The notes under the pieces: generated by a model
The model's database searches: none
Seen by the model: the letters and a program-made list of their open reading frames with translations, nothing else
What the model was told of the DNA's origin: nothing
NCBI GenBank assembly: GCA_027365775.1
Contig: DAHXLX010000015.1
Span: forward strand, 1 to 55,444
Direction: 5' to 3'
Source: Candidatus Saccharimonadota bacterium
Lineage (GTDB): Bacteria; Patescibacteriota; Saccharimonadia; Saccharimonadales; UBA4665
DNA length: 55,444 bases
Made by a program: the position numbers and the translations under genes
Shown here: positions 1 through 8,600 of the stretch, in pieces
Numbering within the stretch: position 1 is the stretch's first letter
How the letters are laid out: each line of letters starts with the position of its first letter

Positions 1-1
1 T

Positions 2-127
2 AAGAATAAAAATACTATTGATGACTTGGACGATATGCTGCCGGTATTCCCGACGTTATCTGAAGCCATAAAGCTGGCTGCGATGTCATTTACTAGGGAT
101 GTTTCAAAGCTGAGCTGCTGTACCTAA
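2..127 (+). CDS. C-terminal end of a MerA-like pyridine nucleotide-disulfide oxidoreductase (partial)
   Basis: Frame 2 is open from the left edge and stops at 125-127, giving 41 residues. The tail contains [12 protein letters not shown] and ends DVSKLSCCT, which matches the C-terminal dimerisation region of the mercuric reductase/dihydrolipoamide dehydrogenase family, where MerA-type proteins end in a vicinal Cys-Cys pair that helps deliver Hg(II) to the active site. The FAD and NADPH domains would lie outside the window, so activity cannot be judged. The assignment rests on the tail alone. It could also be a MerA-like oxidoreductase that does not act on mercury. No merR, merT or merP gene is visible on this side. 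Confidence 0.6.
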   Translation, partial: KNKNTIDDLDDMLPVFPTLSEAIKLAAMSFTRDVSKLSCCT

Positions 128-389
128 GCGTATTAGCTCAAGCCGGCACTTAAAATGTTTAATGATATCAGATATCCTAATAATCCGATCAACTAATGTC
201 GGCTGTTCTAGATATAGTGGCTAGAAGCCTGATCGGAAGCTGAGTATTAGAATCAGAAGTTCGGCTCTGGCCATCAGCTTGGTGTATTAAAATCCTACCC
301 CTAATATACTCTTCGAGAATAGTATTTGTTAAAGCTTATGCTTTAGCTAAATTTACTATTGAACATAAGATTACGGGCTGAGTATGCCT

Positions 390-409
390 AATAAGTGTCG
401 ACACTTATT
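390..409. repeat. 20-bp perfect palindrome
   Basis: The sequence AATAAGTGTCGACACTTATT is its own reverse complement. It sits just beyond the stop codon of the leftward membrane-protein gene and has no T-tract, so it does not look like an intrinsic terminator. It could be an operator for a dimeric regulator or a recombination site. The rest of 128-415 holds no gene that I can support. Confidence 0.5.
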
Positions 410-415
410 GGTTGC

Positions 416-715
416 TTAGATTTTGTCTTTTTTGATGTTACGTCTCTCCCTATAAGAAATTAACCCTTTTATTGTTAAGATGCCCCAAATTAGGGTAGTG
501 ATAATCCCTAAATATGCTCCTTTATAATAAGAGTAAATGCTAAGACAAATAACACTACCAACTACATCTAGCTCATACCAAAGTGGCTTACCTGATAATT
601 TCTTAATACTCAGTCTATAAACTGCGAGCAAAAACAATGCTAAGCCAATTATACCGACTATATCGATTGAGTTATGTATATCTATAAATTGATGAGAGAC
701 CATATTGCTAAACAC
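416..715 (-). CDS. Small membrane protein, CBU_0592-like
   Basis: The 99-residue protein has three hydrophobic segments (about 18-36, 50-65 and 68-84) and a basic C-terminal tail (RERRNIKKDKI). The layout of a first helix, a Trp-Tyr-Glu turn, a helix containing VVGSVICL and a last helix with a Trp resembles the CBU_0592-like membrane domain, a family of unknown function. The start taken is GTG at 715, because a -10-like TATACA (722-727) lies exactly six bases upstream, as at several other genes in this window. An internal ATG at 703 is the alternative. The gene stands alone between the palindrome and a 363-base gap. Confidence 0.5.
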   Translation of the reverse strand: MFSNMVSHQFIDIHNSIDIVGIIGLALFLLAVYRLSIKKLSGKPLWYELDVVGSVICLSIYSYYKGAYLGIITTLIWGILTIKGLISYRERRNIKKDKI

Positions 716-721
716 AATGTT

Positions 722-727
722 TGTATA
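722..727 (-). promoter_or_regulatory. -10-like hexamer TATACA six bases before GTG start
   Basis: TATACA is followed by six bases and the GTG at 715, with no Shine-Dalgarno sequence. This predicts a leaderless transcript. Confidence 0.4.
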
Positions 728-1066
728 ATTCCATGTTTCCGGATTGAATTATTTTTCTATTAACATATTATCACTGATGAGAATATAAATATTTGATCAC
801 GCCAATTGCCTTTAATCAGTATCGGAGCAGACAAATTAAAAGAGCTTTTACACTATAAGGAAGAAGAAAAATCAATTAAAAATATTTAGTCTTCAAAACC
901 ATTAACGACTAATTCCCTAACATATATCTAGCCCTATATACTTCATCCGCCAAAACAACAATTGACCGGTAACGGTTCTTAGTCGGTACAAATAGTAGGT
1001 TGCCAGCCGCCAATATATTATTCGTTTGATCCTGCCGGTTTTATTTTTGATCGCATTTTAATTTGA

Positions 1067-1072
1067 TATGCT
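1067..1072 (+). promoter_or_regulatory. -10-like hexamer TATGCT six bases before ATG start
   Basis: TATGCT occurs twice in tandem (1067-1072 and 1073-1078). The first copy is six bases from the ATG at 1079, which suggests leaderless transcription of the pilin-like gene. Confidence 0.35.
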
Positions 1073-1078
1073 TATGCT

Positions 1079-1666
1079 ATGAATAAAATATATAAACACG
1101 AAACAGGTTTTAGCGTCTTTGAAGGCATTTTAATTGTACTAGTTGTTGCCTTAATAGCAGTAGTCGGCTGGTTGGTCTATACAAGGAACCAAGAAACTGT
1201 GCCGACCAATATTGCTACTAGTGCCGCTAAAAGCTCATCGGGAACATCTTCAAATAACCACCGCCAGTCAAATCAAACATCAAATTCTAATTTATCGCCG
1301 ACAATCATAAAAATACCCGAATTATCGCTGGAATTCAGGGTGCCAAACTCGATCAGTGACTTAGTATATACTTACTCACCCGGACCCGGAGTACCTTTGG
1401 TCACATTTACTACTAAAGCATTAGAGAAGTTATCTCCTACTTGCGGATCGCAAGGGGTGCTTGGCGAGATGGGGATATCTAGCGGGCAGTATGTAATCAC
1501 TGGTTATGTTGAGCCGGCACTAATTAAACAATTTCCTACTTATTACGTAGACTTTACAATACCAAATGGTACGATGTGCTCAGATAACCCGACATTTGAG
1601 CACGATATAATCACCGACACCGCTGCTCTTAAAGCAGCTCTTTATACGATTCAACCGATAAATTAA
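1079..1666 (+). CDS. Type IV pilin-like protein (paralogue of the gene at 6398)
   Basis: The 195-residue protein starts with a short basic leader ending in Gly, then FSVFE, so mature residue 5 is Glu, as in type IV pilins and pseudopilins processed by prepilin peptidase. A single hydrophobic helix follows (about residues 13-34), then a Ser/Thr/Asn-rich linker and a globular C-terminal domain with two Cys. The C-terminal domain shares a pattern with the protein at 6398 (VP..vSDL.Y, a Cys, a Gly-x-Tyr, KQFP..Y, NG...C), so the two are paralogues. It is probably surface-exposed or part of a pilus-like structure. No prepilin peptidase or assembly ATPase is in the window, so assembly is inferred from the N-terminus only. 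Confidence 0.6.
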   Translation: MNKIYKHETGFSVFEGILIVLVVALIAVVGWLVYTRNQETVPTNIATSAAKSSSGTSSNNHRQSNQTSNSNLSPTIIKIPELSLEFRVPNSISDLVYTYSPGPGVPLVTFTTKALEKLSPTCGSQGVLGEMGISSGQYVITGYVEPALIKQFPTYYVDFTIPNGTMCSDNPTFEHDIITDTAALKAALYTIQPIN

Positions 1667-1824
1667 TAATTAAGTACAAGACTAGCTTAGAAACTCTGTA
1701 GCATTCTACTAACTGATGAATAACAAGCATCTGAAGCGTTCATATATATAAAGGGGAGTAGCGTGTTCCTGGTGGTTATATCAGCTTGGTTGAACGGGTT
1801 ATTGGTGTTTTGCTTGGGCGAGGT

Positions 1825-2554
1825 CTAGTTGCTCAGCGATTCAGCAATCTTCTGCATGTATTGTACGTCTGGCTGACTCTAAAAGGTTTGCGTATCAAAA
1901 GCAGCATTATCAAAACTTATTCCTTGACTATTTACCGTACCAAAACTACCAATCATTTGTAGACTAGCCTTTAAATGTATGGTTTATTGCAATAACCGAG
2001 CCATGATTAGACGTATAGCCGATCTTATAATTACCGTCACCAATTTCTATATATGACGCCGTACCGGCTGCTGTGCCATAAGTAGGTTCGCTGACCCTGC
2101 CGATTACAAGATATAACTTCTTATTGTTTAAATTGTTTGCCACTATTGATTGTACGGTGTAGTACTGGTTTCCTGAATTGCCCCCAGTCAAGCCATAGCC
2201 GGCACTATTTTTTTGAAGCTAAAATTTCAAAGCAAACTGGTATGTCTGACCATTTATGGTACGAGTAGGACCGTCAATTAAAATATCTTCGCTGTCAGTA
2301 GTTAGGTTTACGATACCAGCAGCATTGGGATAGAACGTCCAGCTTGGAGGGTACTTAAAACTTATATTAGATATTTTTAAATGATATGTTTGCCAGCCGT
2401 TATATGAAGCAGGATAAGTTGGCGTAGACGTTGTTGAGTCTGCCCTAGTTTGACTGCTTGAAGTCTGATTTTTTACTATAGGTTACTTCTGCTGGTTTTG
2501 ATAGACATACGAACCGACTAAACCTTAAATTATCATTAAGGCCAATGAAACCAT
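1825..2554 (-). pseudogene. Decayed membrane-anchored secreted protein
   Basis: From an ATG at 2552-2554 one reading frame encodes a hydrophobic N-terminus, a Ser/Thr linker and a domain containing SFKYPPSW. It is broken by stops at 2525-2527 (TAA), 2483-2485 (TAA) and 2219-2221 (TAG). It ends at a TAG at 1964-1966, but a one-base shift near there continues plausible coding (a segment with QYMQKIAESLSN) through one more stop to a TAG at 1825. The layout resembles the anchored Ser/Thr-linker proteins common elsewhere in this window. The longest open remnant is 75 codons (2191-1964). The multiple lesions argue for a pseudogene rather than recoding. It lies directly downstream of the TMEM43-like operon and may once have been its last gene. 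Confidence 0.6.
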
Positions 2555-2576
2555 TATTGCGACGACCGTAGAACCT

Positions 2577-4010
2577 TCACGGTTTTGATTGGGGGATGGG
2601 TGGTTGATCATGTTGTGGATCAGGAGTTACAACTTGCTGTGGATACGTTGGGTTAGGAGGTGTTGGACTATATGAAGTTGGCTGAACGGATTGAGGTACT
2701 GCATTGCTATTTGGGAATAAAGAACCGCTCGTTGGATTTTGTGGTGCTTGATAAGGATTAACTGGCTGTTGTGGGGTTGCAGGTGGTAGATAACCGCCAC
2801 TTCCGCGTTTAGGTATATTGCGAGCTTTTTTAATTAGCTTAAATATTCCAATCCAAATTGCCATTATAAGTATAACGGCTATGAATAAGTCTATGGGATG
2901 ATGTACTGAGTAACTCACAATAATAACAGTACCGCCGAGAATAAGTGCGACAGGTAGTGTAATTATAAAAACAATCGTGCTACTGATTTCGCCTGCTATG
3001 GGTATAAAGTCAAGCAACATGTCGAGTGGGCCGAATAACATCATAAGACCAAGCCAAATCAGGGCAACACCTATACCTCTAAATATCCATATAGTCTTTT
3101 CGTATTGAGAGTGCAATGTAGCTATAGCTGTTTGCCTACCACCATAAAGTAAGTCATATATAGTATGGTTGCTGGGGTCGGTGTAAGAATCTAAAGAACC
3201 ATTATTGAGTGTTCCGAAAACCGTTACAGTAGTACCGGCAGGTAGTGCCTGATAGCTGATTCTTATAGCTCCCAACTGAGGTGCCGTTAGACTACCGCCT
3301 CCTCCGTAAAGATATTGAGAACTGGCAATAGTTAAGTTAGAAATTGGACTAACGGTTGAAGAAGCCGGAATGCTTGAGGGCGTAGCGGTAGTTGTAGTAT
3401 TAGCCGCACTAGGAGAAGTCGGTAGATTTACGTTAGCGGAACTAAGGCTTAAATCTTGCAATGCTGGTAGCTTGATGGTTTGCGGGTCAAAAGAGTAAGC
3501 ACCCACGTATCCTGATGTAGCTTCGGTAGTACTACTTTCAATAGGCAGCGTGGGGTTTTGATGACCTTGCGGGTATTGGAAAGTACTTGAGTCCGCTGGG
3601 TCGCTCGTCCATTCTTGTTTATAAGTATAGGTCGTGGTATTCGTCGATGAACCACCCAAATTGTTATGGGACTGGGTTTGTTCATCTTGCACCCAAGCAT
3701 ATTCTTCTACGGTACGTTGTACGGCAACATACGGACCGGGTTTCAAGTAAGCACCGTCACCTATTTGCTGACCAGTGGAAACGCTACCGGTGACCGACAC
3801 AAACTGACCATTTTTCGATTGGTCAATCCGATTAGCCTGTACAGGTGTGGATTTGCTGGCAATCTTTGAATAATCTACACGCCCTTCATTCCAGTAAAGC
3901 AAAATACAAGAACCTACAATCAGGATTATACCGATAGGAACACCCACGATAGCGCTCATAATCCTGCTACCGAAGCCTGTGCGCGTAACATTAGTGAAGG
4001 TGTTTGGCAT
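2577..4010 (-). CDS. TMEM43-family membrane protein with Pro/Gln-rich tail
   Basis: The protein has 477 residues. An N-terminal membrane helix (about 17-42) is followed by LYWNEGR, then a long extracytoplasmic region with a GPYVAVQRTVEEYAWVQ motif and Ser/Thr-rich spacers. Three more hydrophobic segments lie at about 305-395, then a Pro/Gln-rich cytoplasmic-type tail (about 405-477). The WNEGR segment and the following 'V.G.V..G' and 'VE.Y.W.E' blocks are characteristic of the TMEM43/DUF1625 family, whose bacterial function is unknown. It is the last gene of a three-gene leftward operon (15-base gap to the LURP-like gene), and all three products carry Pro/Gln-rich low-complexity regions. Family call fairly firm; function open. 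Confidence 0.7.
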   Translation of the reverse strand: MPNTFTNVTRTGFGSRIMSAIVGVPIGIILIVGSCILLYWNEGRVDYSKIASKSTPVQANRIDQSKNGQFVSVTGSVSTGQQIGDGAYLKPGPYVAVQRTVEEYAWVQDEQTQSHNNLGGSSTNTTTYTYKQEWTSDPADSSTFQYPQGHQNPTLPIESSTTEATSGYVGAYSFDPQTIKLPALQDLSLSSANVNLPTSPSAANTTTTATPSSIPASSTVSPISNLTIASSQYLYGGGGSLTAPQLGAIRISYQALPAGTTVTVFGTLNNGSLDSYTDPSNHTIYDLLYGGRQTAIATLHSQYEKTIWIFRGIGVALIWLGLMMLFGPLDMLLDFIPIAGEISSTIVFIITLPVALILGGTVIIVSYSVHHPIDLFIAVILIMAIWIGIFKLIKKARNIPKRGSGGYLPPATPQQPVNPYQAPQNPTSGSLFPNSNAVPQSVQPTSYSPTPPNPTYPQQVVTPDPQHDQPPIPQSKP

Positions 4011-4025
4011 GAGGTTTTACGTTTT

Positions 4026-4778
4026 TTAGTTATCTTGACTCATGTGTTTACTGGCAAGTAGGATAGCCCCTGCAATGCCCAGCGTTCGATCATATACACC
4101 AGCTGTGTCACTACTAAAATCTATGTCCATTTTGAATAAAATGCCTATATTCATCTGCTCATGGTATCTACAAACCGGCTGATTATTAATCGACGCTACA
4201 AAAGTTTGCGGAATCATACTACCTATAGCGTTACCAGCAGCCACACCACCCATAGCGCCACCACCACCACCCAATAAACCACCAAGGACACCTCCTACCA
4301 TATCTACAGCTCTACCTGTCATAGCCGTATTAGTATCTTGGTCAATAACTCCTATGGGATTATCGTTAGCATCTAATATGTCCCAGTGCTCTTTCATCAT
4401 AGATTGCATAGCTTCTAGTTTAAAACCGCCCATTTTGTGCCCGTCCGCAGCTACTACGTCGTAGACTTTAGACATAGCCATAACTCTTTCTTGCTGAATA
4501 GTGAAGACTAGTTGTGTAGCAGCCTCGTCCCTATAAATGTCCATATGTTCTTTAACAGCCATTATCTTGCGCTTAGCAACGCATACTGTGTTTTGTCCAT
4601 CCGTAACTGCGAAAGTTTCACGACCAAACTTTAACTCTTGGTTAATATAAAAATGATTCGGTTGGGTAGCCTGTTGTTGGGGAAGAGGCTGTTGAGACGC
4701 AGCAGGCTGACTATAATTTGTTGGTTGTTGGGGTTGAGGATATTGTGGTTGCTGTTGTGTGTCTTCGTCGGGATTCAT
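4026..4778 (-). CDS. LURP-one/scramblase-like protein
   Basis: The protein has 250 residues. A Pro/Gln-rich N-terminus of about 40 residues precedes a domain beginning FYINQELKFG with alternating strands (for example VCVAKRKIMAVKEHMDIY, then FTIQQERVMAMSKVYDV and KEHWDILDANDNPIGVI), the fold pattern of the LURP-one-related/phospholipid scramblase (Tubby-like) family. A Gly-rich segment (about 165-190) may be a membrane-inserting loop, and a hydrophobic helix lies near the C-terminus. In this family the domain is associated with membrane or lipid binding; the bacterial role is not established. It is the middle gene of the operon with the TM2 protein upstream and the TMEM43-like protein downstream, suggesting a shared membrane task. 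Confidence 0.6.
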   Translation of the reverse strand: MNPDEDTQQQPQYPQPQQPTNYSQPAASQQPLPQQQATQPNHFYINQELKFGRETFAVTDGQNTVCVAKRKIMAVKEHMDIYRDEAATQLVFTIQQERVMAMSKVYDVVAADGHKMGGFKLEAMQSMMKEHWDILDANDNPIGVIDQDTNTAMTGRAVDMVGGVLGGLLGGGGGAMGGVAAGNAIGSMIPQTFVASINNQPVCRYHEQMNIGILFKMDIDFSSDTAGVYDRTLGIAGAILLASKHMSQDN

Positions 4779-4792
4779 GACCTTTTTTCTTT

Positions 4793-5872
4793 TTATTTCA
4801 GGTTGAATATTGCTAATTTGGTGTCGGTTTGAAAAATACCGTCATACCATATCAGCTTACCATTATCGCCATTAGGTACTTGAAATATCAGGTAGTGAGA
4901 AGTATCGGTCTGGCCTTTATTGACTGAGTCGGCAACTAGCGGTTGTAGGTTGCTATTGGCTAATTGCACATTTTTAGCGTCTATATTTGGTCCCGTACCT
5001 TCTGTATTGGTGTCGTTATAAAGTTTACCGTTTGCCGTTTGATAATAAAATGTGCCGGGCAAAAAACCCGAGTGACCGCTATTATTGGTAATCTTAAAGA
5101 CCACTTCAATGTAATGCCAACCTGAATTTGGTGCGTCACCTGTAGTTTGGGGGTTCTGATTAACTGCAATACTCACTGACCAACCCTTGGCGTCGCCTGT
5201 ACCTTCGGCTGCTTGACCTAGAGGAGTATCAGTGGTTGCATTGGTTGCCTGTGATGTATTACCGCTATTACTCGTGCCGGCATTAAAGCTGAAGCTACAG
5301 CCATTACTGCATTTGTTTAAATTATGTACGGTTTTATCGATAGCCATGATGCTAAAAACACCAAAAGCAACCAATAATAGTATCCAACATCCAAAGACTA
5401 TAAGTGCTACTTTTAGATTCTTTTTATAATCACGAAGCGGTGTGCCGTCTTTAGCCCTCATATGATTACTGATAATCAGTATCCAATCAACGAAAGCCCA
5501 GATACCTAGTCCACCAAGCGTAAATAGTTTTAGTAGTCCAGTGCCGATTTTTCCCAAGTAAAACCTATCCGCTCCAAGTGAACCTAAGAATGTGGAAAGT
5601 AAGAACGCCACTAGGAACGACTTGCCACCCGCCGTGCTAGTCGCAACAGGGTTAGCGTAAGCGGTCGATTGACCGCCTACAACAACACCACCTACTTGGG
5701 GTTGTTGATACTGTTCGGAGCTATAGGCCGCTGTCTGAGGTTGGACGTTGTTAGGTTGTCCCGTATTCGGTTGATATGTAGGCTGTGCCTGAGGAGCTGA
5801 TTGTTGGTTAGGCGGAAATAAATTACCGTTGTTTTGCGGTTGTTGATTAGTTGGTTGGTTTTGATTATCCAT
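4793..5872 (-). CDS. TM2-domain protein with C-terminal DUF4352-like domain
   Basis: The protein has 359 residues. The first 80 or so are Gln/Pro/Asn-rich. A TM2 domain follows (about 84-142): a first helix, [13 protein letters not shown], a second helix and a WILIISN segment. A further membrane helix (about 151-176) leads to an exported Ser/Thr linker and a beta-rich C-terminal domain (about 220-359) that resembles DUF4352 (a [13 protein letters not shown] strand, and a hydrophobic C-terminal strand ending FNLK). It is the first gene of the leftward three-gene operon (15 bases to the next). The TM2 domain is a widespread pair of helices of unknown function. The C-terminal domain may bind an extracellular partner; this is inference. 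Confidence 0.75.
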   Translation of the reverse strand: MDNQNQPTNQQPQNNGNLFPPNQQSAPQAQPTYQPNTGQPNNVQPQTAAYSSEQYQQPQVGGVVVGGQSTAYANPVATSTAGGKSFLVAFLLSTFLGSLGADRFYLGKIGTGLLKLFTLGGLGIWAFVDWILIISNHMRAKDGTPLRDYKKNLKVALIVFGCWILLLVAFGVFSIMAIDKTVHNLNKCSNGCSFSFNAGTSNSGNTSQATNATTDTPLGQAAEGTGDAKGWSVSIAVNQNPQTTGDAPNSGWHYIEVVFKITNNSGHSGFLPGTFYYQTANGKLYNDTNTEGTGPNIDAKNVQLANSNLQPLVADSVNKGQTDTSHYLIFQVPNGDNGKLIWYDGIFQTDTKLAIFNLK

Positions 5873-6397
5873 TTTTAATATTTTTACGATTTCTTTAATA
5901 ATAACATAAGCAATTGAACGCTACAATGCGTGTGCAATAAAGTTAACGCTTGTCATATTACTGATACTATTGCCATAGTCTACTCTTTAAAATTGAAGGC
6001 CTTTAGACAATCGATTGCCTTTAACAGAAAAGGCTTAAACTGCCCTATTGGTACAAGAATTAATGTTTTATCACAATATAACTTTTTTGATTCAAATAAC
6101 TCTGGCGTGGATAATCTGAAGCAGAATTCTCTAACATAATCGGGGAATTTGTCTTAGGTTATACATGTCCATAATTGTCCTCTTTAACTATGGGTCTGTA
6201 CCAATATGGCGGGCAACCCACACACTGGATATAGTCAATACTATTTTTTAGATAAACTAATAATACTTTTGGATCATGCCATTCATAACCTGTCGAAACA
6301 GGAACATTGGTATCTTTTGGTTTATTATTAGCTAGGCGGAATGCGATATAATCCGACTTTATTAATCTAAATTCGTTTTTTTTGCGAAGAAATCATT
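5873..6397. other. Intergenic region between divergent genes
   Basis: An AT-rich stretch. A -10-like TATAAT lies at about 6347-6353, roughly 45 bases before the pilin-like gene at 6398. An open frame at 5930-6139 has no recognisable features, and I do not support it as a gene. Confidence 0.4.
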
Positions 6398-7045
6398 ATG
6401 AAAATAACACAAAAACATGAATCCGGTTTTGGTACGGTAGAGGTCCTATTGGTAATTCTAATATTATTAGTGATTGGCGTAATAGGTTATATGGTTTACC
6501 ACAATAACCATAAGTCGAGCACAGCTTCAGTTGGTGTGACATCGGCTAATCTACCCCCGCCCTCCGGCTCAAGTTCAAATAAAACGAGCACATCACCGGC
6601 AACAGACAATATTTCTATTGCTCCGCTCGGCATAAGTCTTACCGTTCCGGCAAATGTTAGTGACTTAACTTACGCGCAAACTAGTACCTCCAGCTTTAAT
6701 GGCGAAAGCAGCGTAACGGTGGGAATTTCAACCTCCACCTTAACTAGTTACGGTTCAGCTTGTGATGCCTCAAATGCCCCCCTGTTTTTGTTGACCAGAG
6801 TTAATGGTCAATATCCTGCCAACGCTAATGTTTATAATTCGCCAGGTATATTAGTAAAACAGTTTCCCGACTTTTATATATCTTTTACACCTAATAATGG
6901 GCAAACTAAATGTGCTGCTCTAGGTACCGCCCAATCTGACACTCTAAATAACGAGCTTAATGCACTTCTGCGGTTTCATGTTTCATCCACAAATGGACAA
7001 AACAGTTCTCCTACACCTGAATTTACAGTGCACGCATTACAGTAA
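6398..7045 (+). CDS. Type IV pilin-like protein (paralogue of the gene at 1079)
   Basis: The protein has 215 residues. A basic leader ends in Ser-Gly and is followed by FGTVE, placing Glu at mature position 5 as in type IV pilins. A hydrophobic helix follows (about 13-34), then a Ser/Thr linker and a C-terminal domain with the same pattern as the protein at 1079 (VPANVSDLTY, a Gly-Gln-Tyr, VKQFPDFY, NNGQTKC). The two Cys of the C-terminal domain are kept in both paralogues and may form a disulfide outside the cell. It stands alone with long non-coding flanks, so it is probably transcribed by itself. No assembly genes are nearby. Confidence 0.6.
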   Translation: MKITQKHESGFGTVEVLLVILILLVIGVIGYMVYHNNHKSSTASVGVTSANLPPPSGSSSNKTSTSPATDNISIAPLGISLTVPANVSDLTYAQTSTSSFNGESSVTVGISTSTLTSYGSACDASNAPLFLLTRVNGQYPANANVYNSPGILVKQFPDFYISFTPNNGQTKCAALGTAQSDTLNNELNALLRFHVSSTNGQNSSPTPEFTVHALQ

Positions 7046-7549
7046 TTGGTAACGACCAGCATTTATATATTCAAAATGCATTCGAGATTTAGACTATATA
7101 AAATCGTTTTTCACTTAACGATTTCATCAGAATGATGGCTAAACTTTTATAGATAAATATTTTTAATGTGGTTATGTTCCAAGCAAAAGTAGTTTTGTAT
7201 TTAAAAGGCAAGTTCAAATATCGTAGTGGCCTTGAATAAACTTGCTGAGAGCTGAATATTTACTTTGTAATTTAACTAGGTATTTTGATGCTGGCGGCAT
7301 AACTTCTAAGTAAGTCGAACCGTAATGATTGTAACTAATCCAGCGAATTTAATTTATGCACCTATAGCAGCAACCCTATAAGTATTGGTAATGGTGCTTA
7401 TGTGGCGAGCACGATATTAGTAGAGCTATGATTCTTCGCATCAGCAAATACATTACCATACTATTTATCAAGGATTAGTTTCTATGGGTAGTGGTAGATA
7501 ATTACTAAAAACAGTAAACAATTACCAGAAACTCTTAATTACCCGCTGA
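7046..7549. other. Gene-free stretch
   Basis: About 500 AT-rich bases between a rightward and a leftward gene. I see no open frame with coding character, no RNA gene and no clear terminator. Confidence 0.4.
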
Positions 7550-7816
7550 CTATAAATGAATGTATGAATACAAGCCTATAAGGCCGCTGATTGTGATGGT
7601 CTCAATAATGTCAACTGGCTTAAAATCTTTATACCCAGCTTGTGCGGCAGTGACTGTAAAAATGATGATCGACCATAGTTGGATGTACAAAACAAAAAAT
7701 ATTAAAGATGCTAACCCTAGTCGGTTAGTGGGTACTGATGGTTGATTAACGTTCGAGTTTCTTGCAATTGGTGATTGATAACCAGGAGATTTTAACTTAA
7801 GAGGGTATGACGCCAA
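7550..7816 (-). CDS. Small two-helix membrane protein coupled to signal peptidase homologue
   Basis: The 88-residue protein opens with about 32 polar residues, followed by two hydrophobic segments (about 34-60 and 70-88). It begins at TTG 7816, inside the last codons of the signal peptidase gene (20-base overlap), so translation is probably coupled to it. I do not recognise a family. Its position suggests it acts with, or was acquired with, the peptidase homologue. The unusual start codon and the lack of family evidence keep confidence moderate. Confidence 0.4.
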   Translation of the reverse strand: MASYPLKLKSPGYQSPIARNSNVNQPSVPTNRLGLASLIFFVLYIQLWSIIIFTVTAAQAGYKDFKPVDIIETITISGLIGLYSYIHL

Positions 7817-8462
7817 TTTCTATGCCCACGATAGATGATACGGGAACGGGCCCGAACACTCTTGAATCCAACGAGTCAGGTCGATTGTCGCCTAGTAAGT
7901 AAACATAACCAGATGGTACGACAATATTGACATTCCCGGAAGTTGTAGTGCCGGCAGGTTCGTAGCTGGTGCTAGGGTCGAAACCACTCGGGTTAACAGA
8001 ATCATAAACCGTTAGTCTGCCATTAGCGATAACGACACGGTCACCTCCAACGGCGACTACCCGTTTCAACAGTTGCTGCTGCTTGCCCTGAGTGGTTACG
8101 TTAGCTATGACTATATCATTTATCGATACAGAGGTATTCAGTAGTTTTGTGCCAAGTATGTTATACTTGGCCACTAATATCTTTTGGCCATTATTAAGCG
8201 TTGGCGACATACCTGCTCCATTGACTACATAGGCTTTATCTAATGCTCCAATTGTATAGGCGGTGGTAGCCAGATAGGTAATATAGACAGCGAGCACAAC
8301 GACAAAACAGCCTATTATAATATAAAGCAGTTTCTTTGAATTTTTATTACTTGAAGTTATCGTGCGCTGATCATTCGGGGATATTTGATAGCCTACCGGA
8401 GCTGAAGGAGTGTGATGCGGTAATGGCTGTGGTTGGCTTAAATTCGGATTATCATTATTCAT
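7797..8462 (-). CDS. Signal peptidase I homologue (S26) lacking the catalytic Ser
   Basis: The protein has 221 residues. A Pro/Gln-rich N-terminus of about 40 residues and one membrane helix (about 44-68) precede an S26 domain. The box that normally reads Ser-Met-x-Pro-Thr-Leu is here GAGMSPTL (82-89): Gly84 stands where the nucleophilic Ser should be. The codon is GGT, one base from AGT (Ser). The general-base Lys is present (K133 in KRVVAVGGD), as is the GDN..DSLDSR box near residues 190-203. Type I signal peptidases cut exported precursors using the Ser/Lys dyad, so this copy is either inactive, uses another residue (Ser86 is two away), or contains a sequencing error. A TATACT lies ten bases upstream of the ATG. 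Another active signal peptidase must exist elsewhere in the genome. Confidence 0.8.
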   Translation of the reverse strand: MNNDNPNLSQPQPLPHHTPSAPVGYQISPNDQRTITSSNKNSKKLLYIIIGCFVVVLAVYITYLATTAYTIGALDKAYVVNGAGMSPTLNNGQKILVAKYNILGTKLLNTSVSINDIVIANVTTQGKQQQLLKRVVAVGGDRVVIANGRLTVYDSVNPSGFDPSTSYEPAGTTTSGNVNIVVPSGYVYLLGDNRPDSLDSRVFGPVPVSSIVGIEIGVIPS

Positions 8463-8600
8463 TATGCCCAGTAGTATACCACTACTAAGAGATGCTTGAT
8501 TGGGTTACCCTCTTGCCGTAATACGCCATAGTCATTGACCGTCTATTATTTATGCATTATCATCTAGTTGTCAGGTAACAAACAAATACAAATTTAAACA

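Larger units (their letters stand above)
716..1078. other. Intergenic region between divergent genes
   Basis: This AT-rich stretch separates two divergently read genes. Apart from -10-like hexamers at both ends I see no gene, RNA or repeat in it. Confidence 0.4.

Noticed and set aside
1825-2554. Stop-codon recoding of TAA/TAG
   Set aside because: Other genes in the window use TAA and TAG as normal stops, and a frameshift is also present, so decay is the simpler reading.
5930-6139. 69-codon frame as a possible small gene
   Set aside because: No start signal, no recognisable domain and no hydrophobic or charged pattern; it lies in an AT-rich gap and looks like chance.
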